Notes: generated by a model not told the origin, from the sequence alone. A stretch of 64,000 bases of DNA from Spodoptera frugiperda (GCF_023101765.2 NC_064220.1:3038001-3102000), one strand, 5' to 3'. Shown: positions 43,856 to 55,737, counted from the stretch's first letter. Numbers and translations: made by a program.

Positions 43856-45091
43856 TCTATGAATACTGCTGCATGTACGGTTGCAAAAATGGCCGTCAGA
43901 CACGGTGAGCACAAGATAATTATTGCTGGTAAAGAATCGAGATCCGAATCGATACTAATTCGAAATAGCTTTGTATCGTTTAGTGTTCAAATATTGCTCT
44001 CGACCAAATTGTTCTGAAGTAATTTGCTAGCCTTTGATTCTAACTTTTCATTCAAATGTTTAAATGAAAGTGAGTTTTAATTTTGCTGGAATCTGGGCCT
44101 ATATGAGTTCTAATTTTTTATCTGTTGTTAAACTACAAGAGTTTTGTCAGTTCTGTTGTATTCTGTTAATATACTGCAACTGTCTATAGTAACGACCATA
44201 AATATTTATTTAAATCCTTGATTGTAACTGATTCCTGCTCTAGCTGACTGGCTCAATTGGCTATTTGACTTGGCTATTTCAACAAAGTCAATAAAATTTT
44301 TGGCGAAATGTAAGTGTGCTATATGTTGACACCTCCGTTGTCCCTATTATGAATTTATTAAGCGTGTGAAGTTTTGTAAAGTAACCTCTGATGTAAACAA
44401 AGGAATACTAACAAGGGCAGCATATATTAAGTAACGCTATATTTTCTGCAACTTGTTTAAAAAAGTAAGCAAGAACTAAGTTTGGCTACGGCGTAGCAGC
44501 GCCTACGGCGTAGCACTCGTAGCATACAGTACATTATTAAGAAGTTGTTAGTGGTGAATATATTTTATCAGTTTTGTAGATAAGAGATAAAATCAGTTTT
44601 GGTTGAAGAGAGAGGTTTCTTTTGTATCTAAATGACTACTAGGATTGATAAATTCAACAATTAATTATTTAAACTCGAAAATTGAACAGCGGTCGCAGTG
44701 TCAAGACTATCAAAGCACTGAAAGTTAAACTTGTACTTAACCAAAATTCTAACTTCCTTTTCGGTAGTTCTAAGAATGAGTACTAGACTAAGCAAAACAA
44801 TTCCTTCAAATTATCCTCTTAAGAATAACTTAAAGTTTCACGAGCTACAAGTAGCACTACTTTAGGATCTTTTGTCCTTTATAAGAGGAATGCTTAATAA
44901 AAGTGTAAAGCGATTGTTCCTTTGGTACATTTAATAAATCTTGAAGCTCAAGGCTACTTATTACCCTCTTTTTAAATGGCAATATAATAGATGAACGAAG
45001 AGACTAGTTCATTTCAAATTAACTGTATTTTGTAGCTGATACTGGAAACTAATTACCAACTAATTACGATATATGAAAATATTTATGATCA
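43856..45091. other. Non-coding interval
   Basis: AT-rich. A 13-base word CTACGGCGTAGCA occurs at 44,486-44,498 and again at 44,503-44,515, an isolated GC-rich doublet. Otherwise nothing is supported. Confidence 0.4.
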
Positions 45092-45307
45092 GTGTGGGAG
45101 AGCCATGCTTCGGCTCGGCCGGAAAACAGAACGGCCTCACAGAAAACTGACGTGAATCCCCGGTTCCCCAACAATCCTTAAATTCCTAACCCCGAAAAGG
45201 CCGCCAACGCACTTGTAACGCCTCTGGTGTTTCAGATGTCCATGGGCGGCGGCGATTGCTTACCATTAGGCGATCCTTCTCGTTTACCGGCTTATAATAT
45301 AAAAAAT
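45092..45307 (+). mobile_element. Retroposon family C, copy 5 (internally deleted)
   Basis: It starts GTGTGGGAGAGCCATGCTTC and ends with the shared module CATGGGCGGCGGCGATTGCT. The segment between the CGACGTGAA-type block and the CCCCGGTTCCCC spacer is missing. Confidence 0.8.
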
Positions 45308-45587
45308 ACCATATTTGGATTTCATAATCTTAATCCATAATTCAAAGTCAAATTTATTTTTAACCCTAACAATTAATCCTTCTTCGCTTACTGACCAAAC
45401 AAGCTAACTACTGGGCCACTGCACATTGGCTCGGAAACGATGCAATTTGATTTGCATACCACTATTAATGTACCCGTTTGTTATTCAGCCGGTCTTGTAT
45501 TCTATACAGTTTCACACAACCTGCACTATCGTTAATAAAAACCTGTAATTCTCAAATTCTTTCAGTATTTATTTACCATTTTCGGTA
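45308..45587. other. Non-coding spacer
   Basis: A possible family H scrap (TTCAAAGTCAAATTTATTTT) lies near 45,340. Otherwise no supported feature. Confidence 0.35.
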
Positions 45588-45611
45588 CCGGTAAACTATG
45601 GCAACTTTACC
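45588..45611 (+). repeat. Left inverted end of the pogo-like element
   Basis: CCGGTAAACTATGG leads into the first exact copy of the 12-bp motif GGCAACTTTACC. A second copy follows 20 bases later, giving a tandem subterminal pair. Confidence 0.75.
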
Positions 45612-45860
45612 AGACCCTTGGCAACTTTACCATACTATAGGTATTCGGTATAAACTCATTTATCTAAAAATCTACCCACTAGAATTCTGTTTTGTAATAG
45701 TAGTATATTTTAGACTTTAAAAGGAAATATTTACTATATTTTGCGTAGACGTAAGACTGCTATTATGCCAGTAATGGCCGTTACAGTGTAGTGCGTGAAA
45801 ATGTGCTAAAAGTTAGTAGTTCCTAAATTGTGCTCACAGAGCATAAATTATTTGTCACAG

Positions 45861-46156
45861 GTGAGTGAAATTTTGATCTTGTATGTATAATATAGTTGGT
45901 ATTTCTGTTGTAATGTCAGCAATTGCTTTTTCTTTAATTTATTGATAAATAATCGCTTCCGTAATGTTGACACAGGTTAGGTAAAGTTGCCACGGCCTGC
46001 TTTGTGGCAACTTTACCTACAGTTAGGGTTGGCAATAAATGTTTTTTTCCTTGTTTGTGTGTATGTAACCATTTTCGAATACCTAAATTTCCCAGCATAA
46101 TAGTGAATATCCTGGATGATAAGTTATAATGTATTTAATAATACCTTTTGTTTTAG
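45861..46156 (+). other. Predicted intron in the pogo-like element
   Basis: The donor CACAG|GTGAGTGAAA is a near-perfect consensus. The acceptor TTTTGTTTTAG|AGCC lies eight bases before the ATG, giving a 296-base intron separating a non-coding first exon from the coding start. Preservation of both sites suggests that the element was transcribed recently. Confidence 0.5.
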
Positions 46157-46163
46157 AGCCAAA

Positions 46164-46271
46164 ATGGCTCACATGAAACAAAACCGCAGAAAACTCGGAG
46201 CTAGACAATATAAAAAGTATACGAAAGTAATGTTAAAATTAGCTATGGAGATAGTGAAGTCAAAAAATTAA
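46164..46271 (+). pseudogene. Transposase N-terminal remnant (35 codons)
   Basis: The product reads MAHMKQNRRKLGARQYKKYT and ends KVMLKLAMEIVKSKN before TAA. The pattern basic-G.R.Y..YT...L..A...V corresponds to the start of pogo/Tigger-type transposases, where it opens the psq/CENP-B-like helix-turn-helix that binds the inverted ends. The usual protein exceeds 400 residues, so recognition helices 2-3 and the catalytic DDD domain are gone. The start context (CAAAATGGC) is good and the ATG lies just behind a consensus splice acceptor. With the DNA motif array around it, the fragment most likely descends from the element's own transposase. Alternatives are a chance small ORF. Confidence 0.5.
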
Positions 46272-46853
46272 AAAGTCAAAAGATTAAACATTATTTTGTA
46301 GCCTTTTTTTACAATTTTAAACATACTTAAATACTTAAAATTTTAGAACTTAATTTAGTTTAAAAGGGAACAATATTTATGTCAGATATTTATGCTTTTT
46401 TTTACTTTAGGTTTAAGGTTTATAATATTTTTTTTAAATATACATATCATAAAAAAAATTGTCATTTTTTGACAACCCCGAGCATAGCAAATTATTTGTA
46501 TGTAAATTACGATGAAACCCGTGGCAACTATACCTACTGTCTGTGTAGCTGTTATCTTTATAGATTTCCTCATATTGTTTGCATTATAATACGAAGAGGT
46601 CCTAGATGAAGCCCTCTGTACCTCAACAACTCTTTAATATGCAATACACGATGAATACGGCGCGTAGGTAAAGTTGCCAAAAATTTGGTATCTTTACCCA
46701 TGTTGTTTTTTCTTTACTACGGCTAAAGTAAGCGTTTGTATATAATGACGATTACAGTAAAGTGAGCCAGATAGACTACAATTCTAAATATATAGTTTTG
46801 GTTTCTATGCGTCTTATGGTTAAAAATATATTTCGATTTTTGTTCCAAAATAT

Positions 46854-46876
46854 GGTAAAGTTGCCATGTTTTACGG
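46854..46876 (-). repeat. Right inverted end of the pogo-like element
   Basis: GGTAAAGTTGCC followed by ATGTTTTACGG complements the left end with two small gaps and abuts TA. Confidence 0.75.
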
Positions 46877-47731
46877 TAATTGAGTTTTCCAATTAATTCG
46901 TTAAAATTGAACACATTTTGACAGATTATTTCATATTGGGTTTGTTAAGTCAATTTTGGAAACGAAATATGGATTTTAATATAAACGTTTATGTGTGGAT
47001 GGTAGGTCTATCATTGGAAATTGGTAAGTAGAGTTGTATTTTTGTAAATAAATTATGTTTTTGTTAAGTAACATATTTCTGAAGATGGGACCAAACATTT
47101 TAAAATGGAGAATTTAACAATTTATTCTATGATCATACCCAAAGTTAGTTGGTCAGGAGTAACTGTGCGGTAAATAGGTTGTTCAAATTATTCTTTTACG
47201 TTACGAGCAGTATATCATATTCACTTCTAGGTACATATATATACACACACACCTTATATATTACACACAATCGACTACTTTGTCCCCTCTCCAAGCGATT
47301 GAAGTCGCACGACGAAGTCGATTCAATTCCCATCACTAGCAACGGTTTAAGTGGATTGCCGTCCCTAGTGGAATAATTGAACGATGTTTTTGTACTATTC
47401 TCCGAGAATTCGATTTATGGACGTATAAATATAGAGAATTGTGGAGTTGGATTAATTGTTAGACTATTACTTAGGTGGTGGAAGTTTCTCCGAGACATAT
47501 CGATGCTTTACAATGAATGTGTAATGTTATTCGTTTTAATACGGGGGTATAGATTTTCTAAAGTGAATTAATGGATCTAAGTAAGAATTTATTCTAAACT
47601 GAACACGTCCTTCTTTTAAGATTTTGTAGATAGAGTTTACTGGTATCTGTTATTCCGCATAGAAACAGGTAAATGTGTAATACTTTTCGTTTGTTTGTTA
47701 TTATTAAAATAACTATAAAATAACCCTTCAA
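46877..47731. other. Non-coding interval
   Basis: It contains a short (AC)n run near 47,240 and a less AT-rich patch near 47,268-47,372. No exon is supported. Confidence 0.4.
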
Positions 47732-47848
47732 GAAAAGAGCAAGGCAACGGACCTGTGACTCCTCTGGTGTTGCGGGTATCTATGGGCGGCTCTGATCGCT
47801 TACCATCAGGTGATCCATCAGTTCGTTTGCCTCCTATTCCATAAAATA
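47732..47848 (+). mobile_element. Retroposon family D, copy 4
   Basis: It runs from AAGAAAAGAGCAAGGCAACG through CTCTGGTGTTGCGGGTATCT and CCATCAGGTGATCC to CCTATTCCATAAAA. Confidence 0.8.
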
Positions 47849-49823
47849 AAGAAAATGAATATGCGCTAGTCATTATCTTAGACACCATGACACAACTAAA
47901 CATTTCGTTACATTACTTAGCCTAACCAATAAATAGACCTCAAGATCTCCACTTGTGACCACTGGCACTGGTCGCTAGATCAACAAGGAAGGAAGAAAAA
48001 ATTAACTATCATTACATGCTACAAAAATAAAATACGCCATTAGAACTCAAAAGATCAAGTGCTTAACGCCACTGGTGAGCTAAAATCTTTTAATATAATA
48101 CGAGGGGAAATTACTGAAACAGGTCACATTTGCGTAACTGAAAATCTTGGCTGAAATTTTCAGACGCGATACACATATAAATTAGATGACTATGAGCAAT
48201 GGAAATTCTTAATTGGATTTGAATCTTATATTTTTCTAAGAAATTACGCTGAGATTAGCTTTGTCGTGATTTTTGCAGGAGTTCTGATTATGTTTTATTA
48301 GTATTCACTTTGGTATTTAGCTGAAATACGTCTTCCGTGTTATTTTGGTATGTATATAGATAATTGTAATGAAGACGAAACGTCTTTTTAGCAGATTCTG
48401 TTCATTTAAAATACATTTGAAAGTTTTGGAACTTTAATGTTTATATTAAGATACTCTTACCATATTCCTGTCTATTTCTAAACGAACTGAGCAGTGAAAA
48501 TCAGGTTTAAAAGGTTATCAAACAATTATTTGATCTCCTCGGTTAATTGGTATTGTAATCACTATTTATTAGAATTTGATCATTTCTCTGAAGTTTTTCT
48601 TTAGTGTGTATTATATTTGATTTTATTCATTTTATATGTTAATAGGTTGCAAGTTGATCATTCAATTAGTTTTAGGTATAGGTACTACAAATAAAATGTA
48701 TACTTATAATATTTTAATATAATAAAATAAGTTAAGAACCAGTCCACTAGAATTTGCTGAGAGTACAGGTTTTTGGAAATGTTCCAACAATGTTTTGTAT
48801 TAAAATAATATATTTTGTATCATTTTTCTTTCACGTATAAAAAGTATGGCTTTTAACCGTGCTTTACAAAAAAGTGAACGTTATATATGGAGGTAATAAA
48901 CCTACTATAGACATATTGAGTTTCAATGGTGATTATAAAAATATATGTTTTGCTTTGCTTAAAGAAAATGTTTTAGTTTTATCTGTAGACAATAAAATTG
49001 TCTAAAAATAACATGTCTGTTGTAATGCTCTAAATATTAAGTATTCAAAGTTCGATAAAAATTGTTTTGATAGCATTTTCTTCATCTACACTACATTTAA
49101 CAATAGGAGCAAATGCAATATGGATGCGTTATCATTTTAGTATTATAGATAAAACCTAAGATCAAGTACTTATCAGACGCTACGCTACCAAACTAAAGCA
49201 CCCAACAAAAGTAAACCAAAAATTTTCGTAACCCAAAAAATAAATCGGTTATGAATAAAAGTTAGTCATGCATTTACGTATTGGGCACCTTAGGAGAGGT
49301 ATAAAAAATAAGTGGCCATTACATGGGCATATCGACGCGTGTACGACCATATTTGGCCGGAACAAGGCTATTTATAAAATGCTCGTATCATATTGGGTAA
49401 CATTATGGGCCTTTTTTTAAGGAGATCCATATGAAAGGCTCGATGAGACAGATTTTCGTTGGGCATATACATTTTCCTTTAGGTGAGTCATATATTTAAT
49501 GTATGCCGATAACCATGTAAGCGAATAACTTGAAAATTAAATGGCTTCTTCTAGTAAGTGTATTTTTAAAGTGGTTAGAACAGAATAGAATAAGGTTGCT
49601 ACTACATTCTACACGATTTTAGGTATAGGTGTTATGGGTGTATGCTTAAAGATGTTGTACTACATTCAATTAAAGAACTAAACAAAAATGGATATTACTA
49701 ACTATAATTTGGATTTACAACGAAGCGTAACGTAACTCTTAAATATACAACACTCTCAGCTAGCCTGAAAAAATGATAATGCCATTGATTTAGCTTGATA
49801 ATAAAATTTATATTTAAAAAAAA
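47849..49823. other. Long AT-rich non-coding interval
   Basis: No repeat of the families seen elsewhere and no exon. Around 49,310-49,480 composition is less AT-rich and apparently single-copy, so it is the only part worth testing for conservation. Confidence 0.4.
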
Positions 49824-49986
49824 CCCACTCTTGAATTTTCTCCTACGTCGCTGGTGCGTTTAAAAACTTACAAGTTCACCTAGATATGGCACGCAGGACC
49901 GAAACTACAAATCCTGGATCCTGGAATCGAAGCCGCTACGTTGCGTGGCAGCCGGTTTCCCAGCCACCGTGCCAACCGTGCAGTCA
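49824..49986 (-). mobile_element. SINE family A, copy 7
   Basis: Both head (CGTGGCAGCCGGTTTCCCAG reversed) and body are present, but the stretch from the CACAAAGAG word to the CCGTGCGGG word is deleted and the B box is mutated. Confidence 0.8.
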
Positions 49987-50784
49987 ATTATTATCTAATT
50001 ACTGCGTTATTATAGAAATAGAGCTAAGTTTATTGTCATACAGAGAGAAACTCTGACTCTAAATAACCAAATACCACTTTCACCACCCAAACAAGCTCCT
50101 ACTACCAGACCAACGGAGCAATTTGTTAAACGCTCGCCTATCATAAGTCACGAGTTTCAGGCAACTTGCTAAAGATCAACGTACGAAGTAATTAACATAA
50201 CAAATCAACATAGGACTATAACCAAGTTTACTATGTCTAAGATAACTAGTGTACCGTCTGGCCCATGTGTGTCCAAACTTTGATTAATCAGTACACATTG
50301 AAGAGATAATTGTTTGATTTAGAACTTGGCTTTGAAACTATGTGTATTGAGCTCAATTTATAGCTTGATATTCAAATGCTAGTTTTGTCAAGGTCGTGTA
50401 GGTTAAATAGGTCATGATTATTGTATGGTGTTGTTTAGTTGTACTTGTATTCTCTATTTTGGATTTTAGTACCTTGCATTATGTTTATAAATATGTTCTA
50501 ATACGATAAAAAAATACTACTTTGATTAAAAAATGGTTGCAATGTAATCAAGGTCTCACTAATTTATTTAATATTTTTACTTAACTACAATTCTTAATAA
50601 CAAACAATGTTTAACATTTAGAAAAAAATAAAACCACTGAAGCTTCGCAAATCATATTTCAAAGAAGGAGTAGACTTGAGAACTTCGCTGCTATTCATTC
50701 GAAAACTTAATGACATGATTAATAACAATTTTTCGTAAACTTTATAATTTATTGGGTGATATTTAAATATCAACATATAAAAAT
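49987..50784. other. AT-rich non-coding interval
   Basis: No supported feature. Confidence 0.45.
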
Positions 50785-51099
50785 GTCGTGGTGGCCCGGA
50801 GGTTAAGCAGCCCGCTTCTCATGCATGAGGGTGCGGGTTTGAAACCTACCAACGGCAAGTACCAATGTGACTTTTTCCGAGTTATATGTACTTTCTATGA
50901 TTATTTAGACACCACTGACAGACGGTGAAGGAAAACATCGTGAGGAAACCTGAGCTTATAAGTTTGAAATCGCCAACCCGCATTGAGCAAGCGTGGTGAT
51001 TAATGCTCAAACCTTCTCCATGTGCGAAGAGGTCTTTCTGAGAGAGGTTCTCCTTTGGTCAACAATGGCTACTTGTAAGCTGTTGATGATGATGATGAT
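50785..51099 (+). mobile_element. SINE family F, copy 1 (near full length)
   Basis: The tRNA-like head GTGGCCCGGAGGTTAAGCAG and GGGTGCGGGTTTGAAACC (A- and B-box-like) is followed by a body with GAAGGAAAACATCGTGAGGA and a 3' (GAT)n tail. The other copies are at 54.7, 56.7 and 57.6 kb, with a scrap at 40.4 kb. Confidence 0.8.
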
Positions 51100-51728
51100 A
51101 AAAAAATTAAGCAGGATAATCGTGGCTGTAAATAAAATATCATTTTTTTTAACAAATAGTGAAGTGTCATTATCATCGATTATTTTAAACCCGCACTTAT
51201 CCGCAGATCTAGCGTAAATATCAGTAAATGAGTAGTACGTGGTACGTGCGTGTTTAAACCACAAATCATGCGCTGTATCGCCGCTCGAAATATATGTGCG
51301 CTATTACGAATATACGCGGATATCACCGGCATTACGCTCCGCAGTGTGATGGCCAAAGGATGTTGAAATCGTTATTTTAATATGAATTTAAAATTTAGAT
51401 GTATAACGTCTATTTTTCTTTGTTATGTATGTTTCATTTTAAGGTTAGAGTAACGGTTAGTGAGAGTATGTGTATATGTTAAGTTAAAAACTTAATTGTA
51501 GTTATATATTATGTCTACTTTTAGGTGTTACTGTAATCGCCGTATTCAGTGTTATTTAATGGTTACTTAACCCAGTCTTTAGCAATTGTTTTCAATACAA
51601 AATCGTTACTAAGGAACAGCTTAAGTAATCATTAAATGTCTCTGAGTATTGCAGTATGCTGTTAAAATAAAACTGCAAGTACTATTTTTATTTTACTTTA
51701 ATAATTGTTACACGTTATCATTTCAGGG
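51100..51728. other. Non-coding interval
   Basis: The block 51,250-51,355 is GC-richer with CGCCGCTCG and ATACGCGGATATCACCGG, otherwise unremarkable. No exon is supported. Confidence 0.35.
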
Positions 51729-51898
51729 CCCGGAGCTGCGGACTACCTAGCGGGCTTACCGGGGCTCCGGCTTGAAAAGCAGGAGTAGGAACGGGGTGGT
51801 TTTTAGTCAGTAAGAGTCTGACACTCCCTCTCGCCTTGCCCTGGCGAGAGAATTCATTGGATGATTTTTCCCACTCAAAAAAAAAAAAAAACAAAAAA
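51729..51898 (+). mobile_element. Retroposon family B, copy 8, with 10-bp target duplication
   Basis: It is flanked by CATTTCAGGG at 51,719-51,728 and 51,899-51,908. The full family B body is followed by a long A-rich tail. It is a young-looking copy. Confidence 0.9.
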
Positions 51899-51908
51899 CA
51901 TTTCAGGG

Positions 51909-52304
51909 AGTAATTTGAACCAAAATTTTATGTTTATGTGGTAAAAACATATGAAAAGTAGACATAGCAGTGACGTCACGACCACATATCGTTAAAACGT
52001 ACCATAAACATATTTTTAACAGTTCGCGCAAATAAAATTCAAAGTTGGGATCCGGATAAAAGTTTATGTCGGTTCCTATCAAACGAATTGTCTCCGTGCC
52101 AAATCTTATGGAGTCCGATTAAGTTTAGTAGAGCAGAACAAACAATCGTACCAAAGGATTGCGTAAGACTTTGTTTCATAAAAATGTATGATGCTTATGT
52201 AAAAAGGTGTTTTACATATTATTGTAGGTACGTTTGATTGCCAGATGAGGTTATCTACTGTAATATTAAGAAAAGTAAAAATATAACAATGACAATTTTT
52301 TTAT
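51909..52304. other. Non-coding interval with a CRE palindrome
   Basis: TGACGTCA at 51,971-51,978 is a CREB/ATF consensus. Nothing else is supported. Confidence 0.3.
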
Positions 52305-52518
52305 GGTATAAGTTGGTAAACAAGCAGACGGATCACCTGATGGTAGACAATTGTCACCGCCAATGGACACCTGAAACACCAGAGGCGTTACAAGTGCATT
52401 GCCGGCCTTTTGGGGATTAGGAATTTAAGGGTTGTTGGGGACTCAGGGATTGGGAAGAGGGTAATAACTTCACTCACAAAACGATACTGTAAGGCCGTGA
52501 TATTACTCTGGTCGAGCG
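52305..52518 (-). mobile_element. Retroposon family C, copy 7
   Basis: It has the reverse complement of the shared module (GATCACCTGATGGTAGACAA, CGCCAATGGACACCTGAAAC), the AAGGGTTGTTGGGGACTCAG spacer and part of the middle block (GGCCGTGATATTACTCTGGT). Confidence 0.8.
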
Positions 52519-53149
52519 ATTGTCTAGAAACCCTTAGTTCTTCAACTTGGATCGAAAGATGCTGTATATTTGAATGACCTACAAAGAAATGGGAAATAAA
52601 TCCAAACCCTTCTAATAAACAATGAAATCATTATACCTAACTGATCCGGAATACCGAAATGAACTTTAAACTAGCCAGATAAACCTTTTTCGCAATTAGC
52701 GCCGTGTTAATGGCGCTGTCCGGTTAATTCTCGCCACAAATCCTTGTAAACGCATTCCTGGGACAGGATTTTAGTAACATAGTAGTGAATTTTGATGGAT
52801 TCAGCAACTGGTATTTAAGTTTGTAAAAGAAGTTTCAATATGTTATAATATGTTTTTATACTGACTTGGTCACAAACACTATCATTAGAACTTGAAACGG
52901 GATATTTACCATGTTTATTTATGCCGATGAGTTTCCGATATTTCGACACTGTTGCAAGCGCCATGATCACGGATGAACTGATCTGACTGTTCATCATCAT
53001 CGACATAAATAAACATAGTAAATTTCCCGTCTCGAGTCCTAATAATAGTTTCAATATTTCATTGACAAACAATCCTAAATTACTGACAGTATAATTGGCA
53101 ATTACCTAAAATACTGACCGTATTTGAGAAATAACAGGCGTAATTTAAT
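52519..53149. other. Non-coding interval, possible conserved block
   Basis: Around 52,670-52,770 the sequence GCAATTAGCGCCGTG / TTAATGGCGCTGTCC forms a GC-richer patch with homeodomain-type TAAT words. Conservation is untested. Confidence 0.3.
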
Positions 53150-53330
53150 CTAAATTTAGATTAAATAACACTAATATCATAAATGTGAAAGTTTGTTTGT
53201 TTGGATGTTTGGATATTTGTCTGTCAATCACACTGAAGCTCCTGAACGGTATACAGACAGGGTATGAGCTGACTTGGGTGATAGGATACTTTTTATCCCA
53301 CGAAAACGCAGGTAAGGCCGCTGTCAGAAA
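53150..53330 (+). repeat. Dispersed arthropod-type repeat
   Basis: AACACTAATATCATAAATGTG, AAAGTTTGTTTGTTTGGATG and GGATACTTTTTATCCCACGA follow the wording of a repeat widespread in lepidopteran and other arthropod genomes. The class is not certain. The 97-codon frame across it is a by-product. Confidence 0.6.
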
Positions 53331-54652
53331 CATGTTTAAAAATAATAAAAATAGTATGCATTTAGCAACTGGTTTATATTTACAATTGTATCTTAAACGA
53401 AACAATCCCTTTAAAATAAAGAGTATAATTTTTCACAAACATAAGAACACATATTTCATTGTACAAATTTTCAATTAGATAGAGAACAAAACAAGACAAG
53501 GGAAGAAATCCACCTGAGTAGTTGCATTTAACAAACAGACACACTCCGCAACAGATTTACTTACTCACCGTCCAACTTGCAGCATCCATTGTTATCTAGA
53601 TTCAGTGCAAGCATTTTGTCATAACTTCTCTCTCGTAAGTACGGTCGAAAATCCCTTGGCCACTAGCTTAAACCGCTAGTTGTTACTTAGGTTTAAGTCT
53701 GAAGAGGTTCTTAAAAAGTTATTTGTGAAAACTGGATCTTATTGTCGTGTCGGTGTATAAATCTATGAAATACATCGAATAGATTATGGAACAAATTAAA
53801 AGAAAAATTGTAGAAAGGTACAGATTTCAGTGTCTTTGTTTATGTGGTATTTATGCATTTGCTTTAGTATGCGTGTCAGTTTAGTCGAATTTTATTATTC
53901 TGGTAATATCCTAATTATTCGTTAATTAGTCTAGATTAGGGAAAACATTTTTCCATTCTACTACATACACGAGTATTTATAGTATCTGTGGCATGTTGGC
54001 CTCTTTTAAGAATACCTATTATGTTCTTCTTCTGTTTTATGAAATATATTGAATCTATTTTGATCTTGCTTCTAACTACTTTGTTTAAAGGTAAGCGTCC
54101 ACAGGCCCGCATCGTACGCAGTCTCCAATACATGTTTGCTTATTGGATGTTTCAGTATGAAAAATACTATATTTTTATATATTTGAGACAAACTTTATCT
54201 ATATGAGCCCAAGACTAGTGCGATATATAAAACCTCGCAATCTTATTATTTAAAACCAGTTCAACAACCGAATAAAGACAAAATAACTAGTGAAAATGTA
54301 AACAGTTTAAAGTTTCAACCGATGTGTAGTAGCTTGCATATGAGAGGAAAGGAGATAGATGCATCGCTTACAGCCTGCCTGAATATTTTACTAGCGATGC
54401 CATGGATCAGCGACTCGCTTGTGAATATTTAATAGCAAACGTATTGGAACCGCTGTGATTAAGTAAATCGGTATCTGTATAACAAATGATTTGGAAAATT
54501 ATTGTCGTGCTAGATGAATTTGAACACAGTTAGCAGTAAGAGATTTCTGTAAAAGAAGTCATACATAGAAGATGGATCTTTATATTAATAACTACTTTTT
54601 GCTCGCGGCTTAGCACGCGTTAATTGTAAGTATAAACCACATCACATCAACA
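53331..54652. other. Non-coding interval with a solo MITE end
   Basis: At 54,091-54,120 GTAAGCGTCCACAGGCCCGC plus ATCGTACGCA matches the end of the GC-rich MITE at 36.2 kb, alone and without its partner. The rest is AT-rich. Confidence 0.4.
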
Positions 54653-54940
54653 GCCTAATTAGTGGCCATTGCTGACTAAAGCCTCTTCTCGCATGGAAAG
54701 GGTTTGAGCATTAATCGCCACGCTTGCTCAATGCGGGTTGGCGATTTCAAACCTTTAATTAGAAATTATAAGCCCAGGTTTACTAACAATGTTATCCTTC
54801 ACCGTTTGTCCGAGATGTATAAATAATCTTAGAAAGTACTTATAGCTCCGAAATACTCACATTGGTACTTGTCGTTGGACGGTTTCGAACCCGCGCCCTC
54901 ATGCATGAGCAGCGGCGTCTTAAACCTCCGGGCCACTAGG
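54653..54940 (-). mobile_element. SINE family F, copy 2
   Basis: Reverse complement of the family F body (GTTATCCTTCACCGTTTGTC) and head (TTTCGAACCCGCGCCCTCAT, CTCCGGGCCACTAGG). Here the B box GGTTCGAAAC is better preserved than in copy 1. Confidence 0.8.
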
Positions 54941-55737
54941 ATATAATACTATATTTATTATACGCATGAACCGCTGCCTCATAAACCACTCTATCTATTA
55001 AAAACCGCATCAAAATCCGTTGCGTAGTTATAAAGTTCTTATCATACATAGGAACAGAGAGCGGGACGAGACAATGTTTTATACTATGTGATGATATGCG
55101 GGCTTATGAAGTTATTTGTAGCTCTCTTAATAATATATTTTTTATGAAAGAAATATAGCTATTCTAAGGACCTACCTCAGAGGAACACCAGATGCAAGGA
55201 TATAAACACTTAATTTTAACAAAAACAACAATAAATAAGCACCATTTTACTCCAAATTCGTAGCCAATCAATACTTAGGCCGAACTTTCATTACTAGGGA
55301 GAATTAAAAACAAAAGATCGTATCAAGGCGTTCTTAAAGTCTAATGGCGTTTTGAATAGGGAGCTCGCAGATGCCGATAATGTGTTAGCAATTAATCATT
55401 CCGGCTTGATGGATGACGGCGAAAACAACACTACGCCAGATTTTTAATAAGCACTTAATGTGAAGATCGGAATTAAGATTTTTGTTTCCTTTTTGTTATG
55501 TTTTGCTGGTCATTTAGATAAAAAGATACAAGTTTTTGTTGTTATTATTCTTGTAATAGGTACATATATTTACATTGTATATACAACCACATACATTTTT
55601 TTTGAGTTAGTGATCATTCAATCTTTCCGTTTTTGAAATAAAAAAATCTGACTTTATTGAAGAAAGACTGTTAAAAACACATTAAAAGGATCAAAATGAC
55701 TTAAAAATAATTTCGAAAGTCAGTGTTTCTCATTATT
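54941..55737. other. AT-rich non-coding interval
   Basis: No supported feature. Confidence 0.45.

Larger units (their letters stand above)
45588..46876 (+). mobile_element. Pogo-like DNA transposon, internally deleted
   Basis: The element is bounded by TA on each side (45,586-45,587 and 46,877-46,878), the target expected for Tc1/mariner-pogo transposons. The ends are inverted: CCGGTAAACTATGGCAAC on the left and, complemented on the right, CCGTAAAACATGGCAAC, both continuing into TTTACC. GGCAACTTTACC or its complement occurs exactly at 45,600, 45,620, 45,980, 46,006, 46,667 and 46,854, plus a one-mismatch copy at 46,523. That is far more than chance in 1.3 kb and looks like a transposase-binding array. 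Inside are a splice donor, a splice acceptor and a 35-codon start of a transposase-like ORF. The catalytic DDE domain is missing. The superfamily call is inference from TA flanks plus the short N-terminal similarity. Confidence 0.75.

Noticed and set aside
53185..53478. 97-codon plus-strand frame
   Set aside because: Its start lies in a dispersed arthropod repeat (AAAGTTTGTTTGTTTGGATG).
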